This document shows positions 32,507 through 39,929 of a DNA stretch of 48,333 nt, one piece after another. The stretch comes from Planctomycetales bacterium (lineage in GTDB: Bacteria; Planctomycetota; JAKEIC01). The translations under genes and the position numbers were made by a program. The DNA lies in contig JAKEIC010000068.1 in assembly GCA_022614695.1 (NCBI GenBank), forward strand, positions 1 through 48,333, written 5' to 3'. The notes below the pieces were generated by a model, which saw only the letters and a list, made by a program, of their open reading frames with translations, ran no database searches and was not told the DNA's origin. The stretch's first letter is position 1; each line of letters opens with the position of its first letter.

Positions 32507-33730
32507 CTCGGCGCCCTCCGACCGCGCCCGGAGCCGGCCCCTCGCGAGGAGGATCCGGAGCGGCGTCCCGGCGGGGGCCTCGGCGGGGTCGGAGAGGCTC
32601 CGGCCCTCCGGGAGCCCCTGCGCCACGGCGTAGCCGCGCGCGAGGACCCGCAGCGGCGAGAGGCTCTCGAGGACGCCCGCGGCGGCGGCGAGGCGGTCCC
32701 CCGCCGCCCGCAGCGCCGCCCGCGCGGCCGCCGACAGGCGCTCGCCCAGGTCGTCGCACCGCTGCGCGAGCGCCCGGACTCTCTCGGCCGGGTGGCGGAG
32801 CGCGTACGAGGCGGCGATCGCGTCGAGCCGCGCGCGGGCCGCAGCGAGGGTCTCGCCGACGCCCCGACCGAGGCGCCCGCCGAGTCCCGCGACCTGCCGC
32901 GCGATCTCCTCGCGGTCCGGCACGACCAGCTCCGCCGCCTCCGACGGCGTGGCCGCGCGCCGGTCCGCCACGAGGTCGGCGAGAGTCACGTCCCGCTCGT
33001 GGCCCACCGCCGAGACGACGGGGACGGGGGAGGAGGCGATCGCGCGGGCGACGGCCTCCTCGTTCCAGGCCCAGAGGTCCTCGAGGGAGCCGCCGCCCCG
33101 GCCCACGATCACGACCTCGACGCCCGGCGCGGAACCGACGGCGGCGATCCCCTCGGCGATCTCCGCGGCGGCGCCGTCGCCCTGGACCCGGACCGGGGAG
33201 AGCAGCACCCGCGCGGCCGGCCACCGCCGCCGCAGCACGGCGACGATGTCGGTGATCGCCGCCCCGCTCGCGGACGTCACGACCCCGACGGCCGCCGGCC
33301 AGGCCGGAAGCGGGCGCTTCCGCGCAGCCTCGAAGAGCCCCTCGGCCCGGAGCCTCTCCGTGAGCGCCCGGAGCGCCAGTTCCCGCGCCCCGACGCCCCG
33401 CGGCTCGATCGCCGAGACCTGGAGCTGGTAGACGCCCCGCGCCCCGTACACCCGCAGCTCCCCGGACGCGAGCACGTCGAGCCCGTCCTCGAGGGGGAAC
33501 CGGACCCGCTGCGCGACCGGCCGCCAGAGGACCGCCGCGAGCGCCGACTCCTCGTCCTTGAGCGTGAGGTACACGTGCCCCGACCCCGCGCGCCGGAGCC
33601 CCGAGACCTCCCCGACGACCCAGAGGGGGGGGACCGCGTCCAGCATCTCGGAGACGAGCCGCGTCACCTCCGTGACCGTGAGCGGCCGCAGCGGCTCGGG
33701 GGCCTCGGACCGCGCGGCCGGGGCGGCCAC
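32504..33730 (-). CDS. xseA: Exodeoxyribonuclease VII large subunit
   Basis: The product is 408 residues. An OB-fold domain (about 18-115: LTVTEVTRLVSEMLDAVPPLWVVGEVSGLRRAGSGHVYLTLKDEESALAAVLW) precedes the catalytic domain with VGVVTSASGAAITDIVAVLRRRWP, VEVVIVGRGGGSLEDLWAWNEEAVARAIASSPVPVVSAVGHERDVTLADLVADRRAATPSEAAEL, the latter holding the conserved GRGGGS and GHExD motifs. A coiled coil and the C-terminal LSPLRVLARGYAV follow. It forms the nuclease core of exonuclease VII with XseB. Cotranscribed with the phosphoesterase and xseB. Confidence 0.96.
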   Translation of the reverse strand: MAAPAARSEAPEPLRPLTVTEVTRLVSEMLDAVPPLWVVGEVSGLRRAGSGHVYLTLKDEESALAAVLWRPVAQRVRFPLEDGLDVLASGELRVYGARGVYQLQVSAIEPRGVGARELALRALTERLRAEGLFEAARKRPLPAWPAAVGVVTSASGAAITDIVAVLRRRWPAARVLLSPVRVQGDGAAAEIAEGIAAVGSAPGVEVVIVGRGGGSLEDLWAWNEEAVARAIASSPVPVVSAVGHERDVTLADLVADRRAATPSEAAELVVPDREEIARQVAGLGGRLGRGVGETLAAARARLDAIAASYALRHPAERVRALAQRCDDLGERLSAAARAALRAAGDRLAAAAGVLESLSPLRVLARGYAVAQGLPEGRSLSDPAEAPAGTPLRILLARGRLRARSEGAE

Positions 33731-33734
33731 GCCG

Positions 33735-34583
33735 CTACCGGCCTTCTCCGCGGCCTTCGGGCCCGCGCCTCTCCGGCGCGGGCGGTCTCTGCTCGTCGGG
33801 GAGCCTCACCTGGATCCGCTCGATCGCCTTGGCGCGGCCGGTCTCGGTGTCCGCGGTCACGATCGCGCCCGAGATCCGCGCGTCCTTCTCGGCCACGTCG
33901 AAGGGGGCGTACATCTGCGTCGTGAACCGGAAGAGGACCGCGTCCACGCGGCGGCCGAGGACCGAGTCGTAGGGGCCGGTCATCCCGAGGTCGGTGATGT
34001 AGGCGGTCCCTCGGGGGAGGAGCTGCTCGTCGGCCGTCTGCACGTGGCTGTGGGTGCCGACGACCGCCGAGACGCGGCCGTCCAAGTAGCGCCCCATCGC
34101 GACCTTCTCGGAGGTCGCCTCCGCATGCATGTCCACGACGATCACCTTTGCGCGCTCGCCGATCTCCTTCAAGGCCGCGTCGGCGCCCCGGAACGGGCAG
34201 TCGGCGGGGTCCATGAAGACCCTTCCGAGGAGGTTCACGACGCCCACCGGCACCCCGCGCGGGGTCTCCACGACCGTGACGCCCACGCCGGCCGCGCCCG
34301 GCGCGTAGTTGTAGGGGCGGAGCACCCGCTTCGTCCGGCGGAGGTAGTCGGCGAATTCCTGCTTCCTCCAGATGTGGTCGCCGGTGGTGACGACGTCCAC
34401 GCCGGCGTGCAGGAGCTTCTCCGCGAGGGCCTCGGTGAGCCCCGAGCCGCCCGCGATGTTCTCGCCGTTCACGATCACGCAGTCGAGACGCCTCTCGCGC
34501 ACGAGCGGCGGAACGAGGGCCTCGATGGCCTCCCGACCCGGCCGGCCCACGGTGTCGCCGAGGCAGAGGATCTTGAAGTCCAT
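33735..34583 (-). CDS. TIGR00282 family metallophosphoesterase (YmdB-like)
   Basis: The product is 282 residues. Metal ligands are visible in MDFKILCLGDTVGRPG, IVNGENIAGG, VTTGDHIWRK, VVDMHAEATSEK and VGTHSHVQTAD, in the order expected for the family. Homologues such as B. subtilis YmdB hydrolyse 2',3'-cyclic nucleotides, and the gene is next to rny in many bacteria, suggesting a link to RNA turnover. The last about 20 residues are a charged, proline-rich tail. It follows rny after 12 bases. Confidence 0.95.
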   Translation of the reverse strand: MDFKILCLGDTVGRPGREAIEALVPPLVRERRLDCVIVNGENIAGGSGLTEALAEKLLHAGVDVVTTGDHIWRKQEFADYLRRTKRVLRPYNYAPGAAGVGVTVVETPRGVPVGVVNLLGRVFMDPADCPFRGADAALKEIGERAKVIVVDMHAEATSEKVAMGRYLDGRVSAVVGTHSHVQTADEQLLPRGTAYITDLGMTGPYDSVLGRRVDAVLFRFTTQMYAPFDVAEKDARISGAIVTADTETGRAKAIERIQVRLPDEQRPPAPERRGPEGRGEGR

Positions 34584-34595
34584 CAGGGCGCCGGC

Positions 34596-36164
34596 CTACC
34601 GCGCGTACTCCACGACGCGCTTCTCCCGGAGCACCGTCACCTTGATCTCGCCCGGGTAGGTGAGCTCCGACTCGATCCGCTTGGCGAGGTCGCGCGCGAC
34701 GACGATCGCCTGCTCGTCGGTGAGCTTGTCGGGGTTCAGGATGACGCGGATCTCGCGACCGGCCGCGATGGCGTAGGCCGATTGCACCCCCTCGACGGCG
34801 TTGCCGATCTCCTCGAGCTTCTGGAGGCGCTGGATGTAGCGCTCGGTCGAGTCGCGCCGCGCCCCGGGCCGCGAGGCCGAGATCGCGTCGGCGGCGTTGG
34901 CGAGCACGGTGTAGACGTACTGCACGACGTTCACGTCGTCGTGGTGGCCGCCGATCGCCTCGATCACCTCGGGCCGCTCGCCGCAGCGCTTTGCGATCTC
35001 GGCCCCGAGCCCCGGGTGGGTCCCCTGCTGCGTCTGGTCCACCGCCTTCCCGATGTCGTGCAGGAGGCCGCAGCGCTTGGCGAGCACGGGGTCGAGGCCC
35101 AGGTCCGCCGCGATCAGGGAGGCGATGTGGCCCACCTCGATCGAGTGGAGCAGCACGTTTTGCCCGAACGAGGTCCGGAACTGGAGCCGCCCGAGGCACT
35201 GCACGACCTCGGGGTGCACGTTCTGGAGCCCGTTCTCCATGCAGGTCTTGCGTCCCGTCTCGACGATGTGCTGGTCCATCTCCTTCTGGGTGGCGGCGAC
35301 CACCTCCTCGATGCGAGCCGGGTGGATGCGGCCGTCGGCGATGAGCTTCGTCATGGCGCGGCGCGCCACCTCCCGTCTCACCCCCTCGAACGAGGAGACG
35401 AGGATCGTGCCCGGCGTGTCGTCCACGATCACGTCGCAGCCGGTCACCTTCTCGAAGTGGCGGATGTTGCGGCCCTCGCGGCCGATGATGCGCCCCTTCA
35501 GGTCTTCCGCGGGCAGGTCCACCGACGCCGTCGTGATCTCGGTCGTGTAGTCCGACGCGATCCTCTGGATGCTGTTCGCGATGAGCCGCCGCGCCTTCTC
35601 GGTCACCCCTTCGCGCACCCGCTCGAGCTGGCGCTGGATCAGGATCGCCTCCTCGTGCGTGATCTCCTTCTCGGCCGCCTCGAGGAGCTGCTTCCGCGCC
35701 TCCTCGCGCGGCATCCCCGAGACCCGCTCGAGGGCGGCGACCCGCTCGGCTACGAGCTTCTCGACCTCCTGGCGGCGCTCGAGGGTCTTCTGGTGCTTCT
35801 CGACGAGCGACTTCTCGGCCGTCCGGAGGAACTTCTCCTTGCGCGCGAGCCCGTCCACCTGGCGCGCGAGCGCGTCCTCCCGCTGCGCGAGCTTGCGCTC
35901 GTTCTCGCGGATCGTGTCGCGGACGGAGGCCACCTCGCGCTCGGCCTCTTCCTTCCGCTTCCGGCCGGCCTCCCGCGCCGCGTCCTCGGCCTCGCGGACC
36001 TTGGCCTCGGCCTTTCGGGCGGCCTCGTCCTCGAGGGCCTTGGCCCGACTCTCGGCCGCCGCCAAGCCGGCGCGCCCCAACAGATGACGGATCGCGAATC
36101 CGACCCCGCCGCCGATCGCCAGGACCGAGAGCCCGCCGACCAGGGTTCCGATCAGGGGATCCAA
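34596..36164 (-). CDS. rny: Ribonuclease Y
   Basis: RNase Y is a membrane-bound endoribonuclease that starts mRNA decay. The 522 residues begin at a TTG that follows AGGGAGGAA by 4 bases. This start gives an N-terminal membrane helix (residues 4-28), then a long coiled coil (about 30-200), a KH domain with GRIIGREGRNIRHFE (224-238), and an HD domain with LLHDIGKA (HD at 369-370) and IGGHHDDVN. Ends VLREKRVVEYAR, as in the family. It heads the operon rny-TIGR00282-xseA-xseB-ispA-GT2. A predicted promoter lies 250 bases upstream, leaving a long leader that can fold. Confidence 0.96.
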   Translation of the reverse strand: MDPLIGTLVGGLSVLAIGGGVGFAIRHLLGRAGLAAAESRAKALEDEAARKAEAKVREAEDAAREAGRKRKEEAEREVASVRDTIRENERKLAQREDALARQVDGLARKEKFLRTAEKSLVEKHQKTLERRQEVEKLVAERVAALERVSGMPREEARKQLLEAAEKEITHEEAILIQRQLERVREGVTEKARRLIANSIQRIASDYTTEITTASVDLPAEDLKGRIIGREGRNIRHFEKVTGCDVIVDDTPGTILVSSFEGVRREVARRAMTKLIADGRIHPARIEEVVAATQKEMDQHIVETGRKTCMENGLQNVHPEVVQCLGRLQFRTSFGQNVLLHSIEVGHIASLIAADLGLDPVLAKRCGLLHDIGKAVDQTQQGTHPGLGAEIAKRCGERPEVIEAIGGHHDDVNVVQYVYTVLANAADAISASRPGARRDSTERYIQRLQKLEEIGNAVEGVQSAYAIAAGREIRVILNPDKLTDEQAIVVARDLAKRIESELTYPGEIKVTVLREKRVVEYAR

Positions 36165-36176
36165 GGGTTCCTCCCT

Positions 36177-36414
36177 GGACCTCGGGGCGAGGCTCAGGCG
36201 CTGGCGGACGGAGGAGGACGAAGCCGTCGGGGCCGTCCGGCCGCCGCGCGGGCGGCTCGGGGCCCCCCTGCCGGGGTTCCCGACCTGGACATCACTCGTC
36301 CCTCGATTCGCTGTCCCGAAGCCCCGCTCCAGGACCGGGTTCCGTCTCACCCGAACCTTTGCCTCGGGGGCGAGCGGCCTCCCGCCCGCCGGACTTTTCG
36401 CCCTCCCGAGGTCC
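36177..36414 (-). ncRNA. Closed-stem RNA candidate or structured leader of rny
   Basis: The predicted start site, 7 bases after the -10, begins GGACCTCGGG (36405-36414), which pairs perfectly over 10 bases with CCCGAGGTCC at 36177-36186. This encloses a 238-nt transcript. Inside are further stems, for example GGACGG/CCGUCC with GACG-GCUU-CGUC in it, GCCGCC/GGCGGC, and GGUUC/GAACC. The rny ribosome site starts directly after the closing stem. A long closed stem next to rny recalls 6S RNA, which sits near rny in some bacteria, but no 6S-specific bubble was proven and 238 nt is on the long side. The alternative is a cis-regulatory leader. Confidence 0.35.
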
Positions 36415-36420
36415 GTGAAG

Positions 36421-36450
36421 AGTGTACCGGATCCGGAACGCCGGCGGCAA
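36421..36450 (-). promoter_or_regulatory. Promoter upstream of the rny leader RNA
   Basis: On the minus strand TTGCCG (36445-36450) is followed after 18 bases by TACACT (36421-36426), the same -10 as rpmE. The start would fall at about 36414, exactly at the 5' arm of the closing stem, which supports the prediction. Confidence 0.5.
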
Positions 36451-36484
36451 CACACCCCCCTCGGTCATCCGGTCAGAGACAGGA

Positions 36485-36601
36485 GCGCGAAGCACGACGA
36501 GGGGGGGCGAGCGAAGCGAGCAACCGGGGGGAGGCGGAGTCCGCGAAGCCGCCTCCCATCCCACGTGCGCCGACGGTTCAAGGTGCAACCTGGGTTATGG
36601 C
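36485..36601 (-). repeat. Dispersed repeat, copy A, downstream of bamA
   Basis: A 52-base core (36485-36536) matches 46351-46402 at all but five positions (GCGCGAAGC...GCGAGCAAC...GGGGGGAGGCG). About 50 bases further both copies share ACCTGGGTTAYGGC (36588-36601 here). A hairpin GGGAGGCGG (36529-36537) / CCGCCTCCC (36549-36557) with an 11-base loop lies between. The element starts 22 bases after the bamA stop in the sense of that gene. Confidence 0.65.
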
Positions 36602-36623
36602 ACGTCGCCCGCGGTTCTCGTTC

Positions 36624-39041
36624 CTACGAGAACCGCAGATCGAAGTTAAACGATATCACCTCCGTCTCGTCGCCCGCCCGCCGTCCCAGGGGCCAGGCGA
36701 AGTCGAGCGCGAAGGGCGCCTCGAGCGGGAACCCCGGGATCCGGAGCCGGAACCCGAACCCGATGCTGGTCCGCCAGGACTCGCTCGAGTAGTCCTGGAA
36801 GTCCGACGCGATCGCGGCCGCGTCGAAGAAGGCGACGATCCGGATGAGATCCCACTTGAGCCCGGCCCCGTACGGGGAGTCGCGGTAGAGGGGGATGGAG
36901 TACTCGACGGATCCCGTGACGAGGAAGTCGCCGCCCACGGGGTCCCCGTTCACGCGCGGGCCCACGTCCCGGAAGTCGAACCCGCGGATCGTCCCCCATC
37001 CCCCGGCGAAGTAGCGCTCGAAGTAGGGGACGTCCGCGTCGCCGGAGTGCGCGCGCCCGTAGTCCACGCGCGCGCGGGCGGTGACGATGTGCCGCCACTC
37101 CGAGTCCTCCCCGAGGAGGGTCTGGTGGATCTTCACCTCGGTCCCGAGCGTCCAGAAGTTCCACCGGCCGCCGAGGGGCCCGCCCGCGTACTCCGCGATC
37201 GCGTCCAGCTCGAAGCCGCCGTAGGGGACCTTGGCCCGGTCCCGCTGCGTGAAGTCGAGGCCCGCGCCGAGGCCGGCCTTCGAGAGGAGCTCGCGCCCTT
37301 CCTCGTCGAGCGCGATGACCTCGGGGAGCGCCCCGACCTCGACGTTCCGGTGCTCGATCCACTCGAGCGTGTAGAGCCCCCGCACCGAGAGGACGCGCGA
37401 GAGGTTCCGCCCCATCGTGAGCGTCGCCCCCTCGCGCCGGACCGTGTGGTCCGGCCGCTGGAGGCTCCGGATGTGCGTGTTCAAGTCGAGGTAGTTCCGA
37501 GTCCCGAAGAGCCAGGGCTCGAGGAAGTCCACGGCGTAGTTCTCGGACCGCGATCCCGCCGAGGCCACGAACCGGAGCGTCTGCCCGCCCCCCCGCCAGT
37601 GGGGCGTCACGAAGAGGTCCCAGGGCCAGGGCGAGGGGTTCCCGAGGTCGAAGTTGCGGATCGTGAGGAGGATCTGCCCCGCGAACCCCGCGTTCTGGCT
37701 GTAGGAGCCCCCGAACTGGAACTCCCCCGTGGTCTCGGCCTCGGAGACGTCGAGGACCACGTCGCGTACCTCGGGATCCGACGTCTCGCGGAAGCGCGGC
37801 TCGATGTTCTTGAAGAGCTGGGTCTGGTAGAGCCGCAGATACCCCTTGCGCAGCTCCTCCATGTCGAGCGGGTCGCCGGGCGCGAGCGGGATCTCACGGC
37901 GGATCACGTCCTCGCGCGTCACGCGGTTCCCGTAGATGTCGAGGCGGCCCACGCGGGCCTTGGGCCCCTCGTCCACGTGCACGATCACGTCCACCGCGGG
38001 GGTCCCGGCCTTCGGGATCCGGTGCTCGATCTCCACGCGGGCGAACGGGTAGCCCTTCTTCGCGTAGAGTTCCTGGATGCGAGGGATGTCGCCCGGCAGG
38101 GCGCGCGCGCGGTCCCCGAGCACGAGCCGCCCGTCGTAGGCCTCCCCCGGCGCGAGGTCCATCTCGGCAAGGATCTCCGGAGTCGGCACCGCCTTCGCTC
38201 CCTCCACGCTCACCGCGGCGACGGCGTAGCGCGGGCCCTCCTCGACGACGATGGTGGCCGTGACCTCCTCGAGGTCGTCGGAATAGCGGAGCGGGGCGAT
38301 CGTCGCCCGCGCGTCGAGGAACCCGCGCATCCGGTAGGCCGTCTCGACCCGCGCCGCGTCGAGGGCGAGCGTGTCGTCGTCGAGGACCTTGGACCCCTTG
38401 AAGAAGCTCCCCGTCTCGGTCGTGAGCTCGTCGCGGAGCTCCCCCTCGGCGACCGCGTGGACGCCGCGGAAGAGGATCTCGTCTATCGAGGTGGCCGGCC
38501 CCTCGTGGATCTTCACGAGGAGCGCGACCCCGCCGGCCTGCGGCTCCGCCGTGACGCGGACGTCGGCGAAGCGGTGCCCCTTCCGCCGGTACGCGCGTCG
38601 GACGCCCTCGCGCATCACCTCGAGCATGGCCAGGTCGAGGAGCGGGTCGTCCGTCCGGATCGCGAGCGCTTCGCGGACGTCGTCCTCCGTGAGGACGGAG
38701 ACGCCGGTCACCGAGATCGAGCGGATCGGCGGCCGTTCGTCGAGGTGGAGCGTGAGCCTCCGGGAGCCCGGGTCCCACTCATAGCGCGCGAAGATCCCCT
38801 CGCGGCCGAGCCTCTTCACGTCTTCCTCGATCACGCGGGTGTCCAGGGCGCGGCCCTCGCGGGTCTTCATCCGGGCCCGGATCTCCCCTTCCGGCCGGTG
38901 GGAGCGGCCCCGGATGACAATCTCGGCGATCGTGTCGCCCTCGGGCTTCTCCCGCCCCCCGCCGGCCGGCGCCTGCGCGAGGGCCGGCGCGGCCGAGAGG
39001 ATCAGGGCGGCGAAGGCGATCGCGCCGCGCGCTCCACGCAT
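36624..39041 (-). CDS. bamA: Outer-membrane protein assembly factor BamA
   Basis: BamA inserts beta-barrel proteins into the outer membrane. The 805 residues begin with a Sec signal (MRGARGAIAFAALILSAAPALAQ), then tandem POTRA domains from about residue 35 (GDTIAEIVIRGRSHRPEGEIRARMKTREG, IRSISVTGVSVLTEDDVREAL, GRLDIYGNRVTREDVIRREIPLAPGDPL) and the Omp85 barrel from about 400 (TTGEFQFGGSYSQNAGFAGQI...). Near the end are the conserved GGWGTIRGFDFRDVGPR (VRGF loop variant IRGF) and the terminal strand GDETEVISFNFDLRFS; the last residue is Ser rather than the usual aromatic. ATG was chosen for the signal peptide. A TACAAT box ends 9 bases before it. BamA places the organism among outer-membrane bacteria. 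Confidence 0.94.
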   Translation of the reverse strand: MRGARGAIAFAALILSAAPALAQAPAGGGREKPEGDTIAEIVIRGRSHRPEGEIRARMKTREGRALDTRVIEEDVKRLGREGIFARYEWDPGSRRLTLHLDERPPIRSISVTGVSVLTEDDVREALAIRTDDPLLDLAMLEVMREGVRRAYRRKGHRFADVRVTAEPQAGGVALLVKIHEGPATSIDEILFRGVHAVAEGELRDELTTETGSFFKGSKVLDDDTLALDAARVETAYRMRGFLDARATIAPLRYSDDLEEVTATIVVEEGPRYAVAAVSVEGAKAVPTPEILAEMDLAPGEAYDGRLVLGDRARALPGDIPRIQELYAKKGYPFARVEIEHRIPKAGTPAVDVIVHVDEGPKARVGRLDIYGNRVTREDVIRREIPLAPGDPLDMEELRKGYLRLYQTQLFKNIEPRFRETSDPEVRDVVLDVSEAETTGEFQFGGSYSQNAGFAGQILLTIRNFDLGNPSPWPWDLFVTPHWRGGGQTLRFVASAGSRSENYAVDFLEPWLFGTRNYLDLNTHIRSLQRPDHTVRREGATLTMGRNLSRVLSVRGLYTLEWIEHRNVEVGALPEVIALDEEGRELLSKAGLGAGLDFTQRDRAKVPYGGFELDAIAEYAGGPLGGRWNFWTLGTEVKIHQTLLGEDSEWRHIVTARARVDYGRAHSGDADVPYFERYFAGGWGTIRGFDFRDVGPRVNGDPVGGDFLVTGSVEYSIPLYRDSPYGAGLKWDLIRIVAFFDAAAIASDFQDYSSESWRTSIGFGFRLRIPGFPLEAPFALDFAWPLGRRAGDETEVISFNFDLRFS

Positions 39042-39050
39042 GGGGCGCGG

Positions 39051-39056
39051 ATTGTA
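39051..39056 (-). promoter_or_regulatory. -10 box of bamA, leaderless type
   Basis: TACAAT on the minus strand ends 9 bases before the bamA ATG, with spacer CCGCGCCCC and no ribosome site. The -35 is not obvious. Confidence 0.4.
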
Positions 39057-39073
39057 GCCTGCTCGGATTCCGT

Positions 39074-39102
39074 TTGACGGGAGGACGGGCAAGGACTAGA
39101 AT
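39074..39102 (+). promoter_or_regulatory. Promoter of the first STAS gene
   Basis: TTGACG (39074-39079) is followed after exactly 17 bases by TAGAAT (39097-39102), the best promoter match in the window. The leader is about 28 nt and has GGGAGG 8 bases before the ATG, unlike the leaderless genes. Confidence 0.7.
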
Positions 39103-39137
39103 GAGCACATGTTCGCGTGCGTCGGGAGGCACCCGTG

Positions 39138-39524
39138 ATGACGGCCCCGGAACCACCCGCCACGGCCACGGTCGCCGGGAAGGACGTGCTGGTCGTGCGC
39201 GTCACGGCGCCCCGGCTCGAGCTGGAGCAGGCCGAGGCGCTCTCGCGCCTCCTCCTCGAGGAGAAGGCCCCGTTCGGCAAGGTCCTGCTGAACCTCGCCG
39301 GCGTCGGCTACATCAGCAGCACCGGAGTGAGCCTCCTCGTCCGGATCGCGACGGAGAAGACGCTCAAGATCGTGAACGTGAGCCCGAAGGTCACGCAGGT
39401 CCTCCAGTCCATCGGGATCCTCTCGTATCTCAAGATCCTCCGCTCGGAGCGCGAGGCGCTCGACGCGTTCGAGGCGGCGCCCGAGAAGGGCTCCGGCCAC
39501 TCGGGCCGGCGGCCGTCCCCCTAG
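39138..39524 (+). CDS. STAS-domain protein (anti-sigma-factor antagonist-like)
   Basis: The product is 128 residues. ATG was chosen because it follows GGGAGG by 8 bases; an upstream GTG at 39117 is possible. The STAS fold is clear: DVLVVRVTAPRLELEQAEALSRLL, GKVLLNLAGVGYISSTGVSLLVRI (with the SS-TG segment where the phosphorylatable serine lies), LKIVNVSPKVTQVLQSIGILSYLKI. Such proteins bind anti-sigma kinases or act in other signalling modules. No RsbW-like kinase or sigma factor gene is near, so the partner is unknown. The stop overlaps the end of hisI on the other strand. Confidence 0.88.
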   Translation: MTAPEPPATATVAGKDVLVVRVTAPRLELEQAEALSRLLLEEKAPFGKVLLNLAGVGYISSTGVSLLVRIATEKTLKIVNVSPKVTQVLQSIGILSYLKILRSEREALDAFEAAPEKGSGHSGRRPSP

Positions 39525-39913
39525 CGTCCCTTCCCGTAGGCCACCGCGGGATCGAAGACCCGCCGATCCGCCTCGACCAGCGCATCCCCCGCGGGGTCGT
39601 AGACCCGGAAATAGCACGAGAAGTAGCCGGCGTGGCACGCCCCGACCTCCTGGTCCACGAGGAGGAGGAGCGACTTCCCCTCGCAGTCGGCGCGGATCTC
39701 GCGCACGCGCTGGACGTGGCCCGACGTGTCGCCCTTCTTCTGGAGCTGCCCGGCCGAGCGACGGAAGAGGTGGACGAACCCCGTCTCGAGTGTCTTCGCG
39801 AGCGCCTCGCGGGTGAGGTAGCAGAGCGTGAGCGCGCGCCCCGTCGCGCGGTCCGCGACGATCGCGGGGACGAGGCCCTCGGAGGAGAAGACGAGCCGGT
39901 CGGCGAGGGACAT
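39521..39913 (-). CDS. hisI: Phosphoribosyl-AMP cyclohydrolase
   Basis: HisI opens the purine ring of phosphoribosyl-AMP in histidine synthesis. The product is 130 residues from the second ATG (MSLADRLVFSSEGLVPAIVAD). The metal and active-site residues are conserved: DCEGKSLLLLVDQEVGACHAGYFSCYFRVYD (Asp/Cys ligands and ACHAG...SC). An upstream ATG at 39925 lies inside a TAGAAT -10 box, so the downstream ATG, 10 bases after it, is preferred. No HisE (pyrophosphohydrolase) domain is fused. Confidence 0.94.
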   Translation of the reverse strand: MSLADRLVFSSEGLVPAIVADRATGRALTLCYLTREALAKTLETGFVHLFRRSAGQLQKKGDTSGHVQRVREIRADCEGKSLLLLVDQEVGACHAGYFSCYFRVYDPAGDALVEADRRVFDPAVAYGKGR

Positions 39914-39923
39914 GGGGTGCGGC

Positions 39924-39929
39924 ATTCTA
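39924..39929 (-). promoter_or_regulatory. -10 box of hisI, leaderless type
   Basis: TAGAAT on the minus strand ends 10 bases before the preferred hisI ATG at 39911-39913, with spacer GCCGCACCCC and no ribosome site. This box decides the start choice. Confidence 0.4.

Larger units (their letters stand above)
36165..36623. other. Non-coding region between bamA and rny
   Basis: No convincing gene lies here. It holds, in minus-strand order: the repeat copy A (36485-36601) just after bamA, a promoter (36421-36450) and the closed-stem RNA or leader (36177-36414). Frames seen on either strand are low-quality proline/arginine-rich shadows. Confidence 0.5.

Noticed and set aside
36292..36588. A 98-residue minus-strand frame between bamA and rny
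   Set aside because: It crosses the repeat hairpin, a promoter and the start of the rny leader, has no ribosome site and gives a Pro/Arg-rich sequence of the type made by GC repeats.
33558..39077. A 5.5-kb open frame on the plus strand
   Set aside because: It lies opposite rny, the phosphoesterase and bamA, whose families are clear. Its sequence is Arg/Glu/Asp/Val-rich with no domain, as expected for an antisense shadow in GC-rich DNA.
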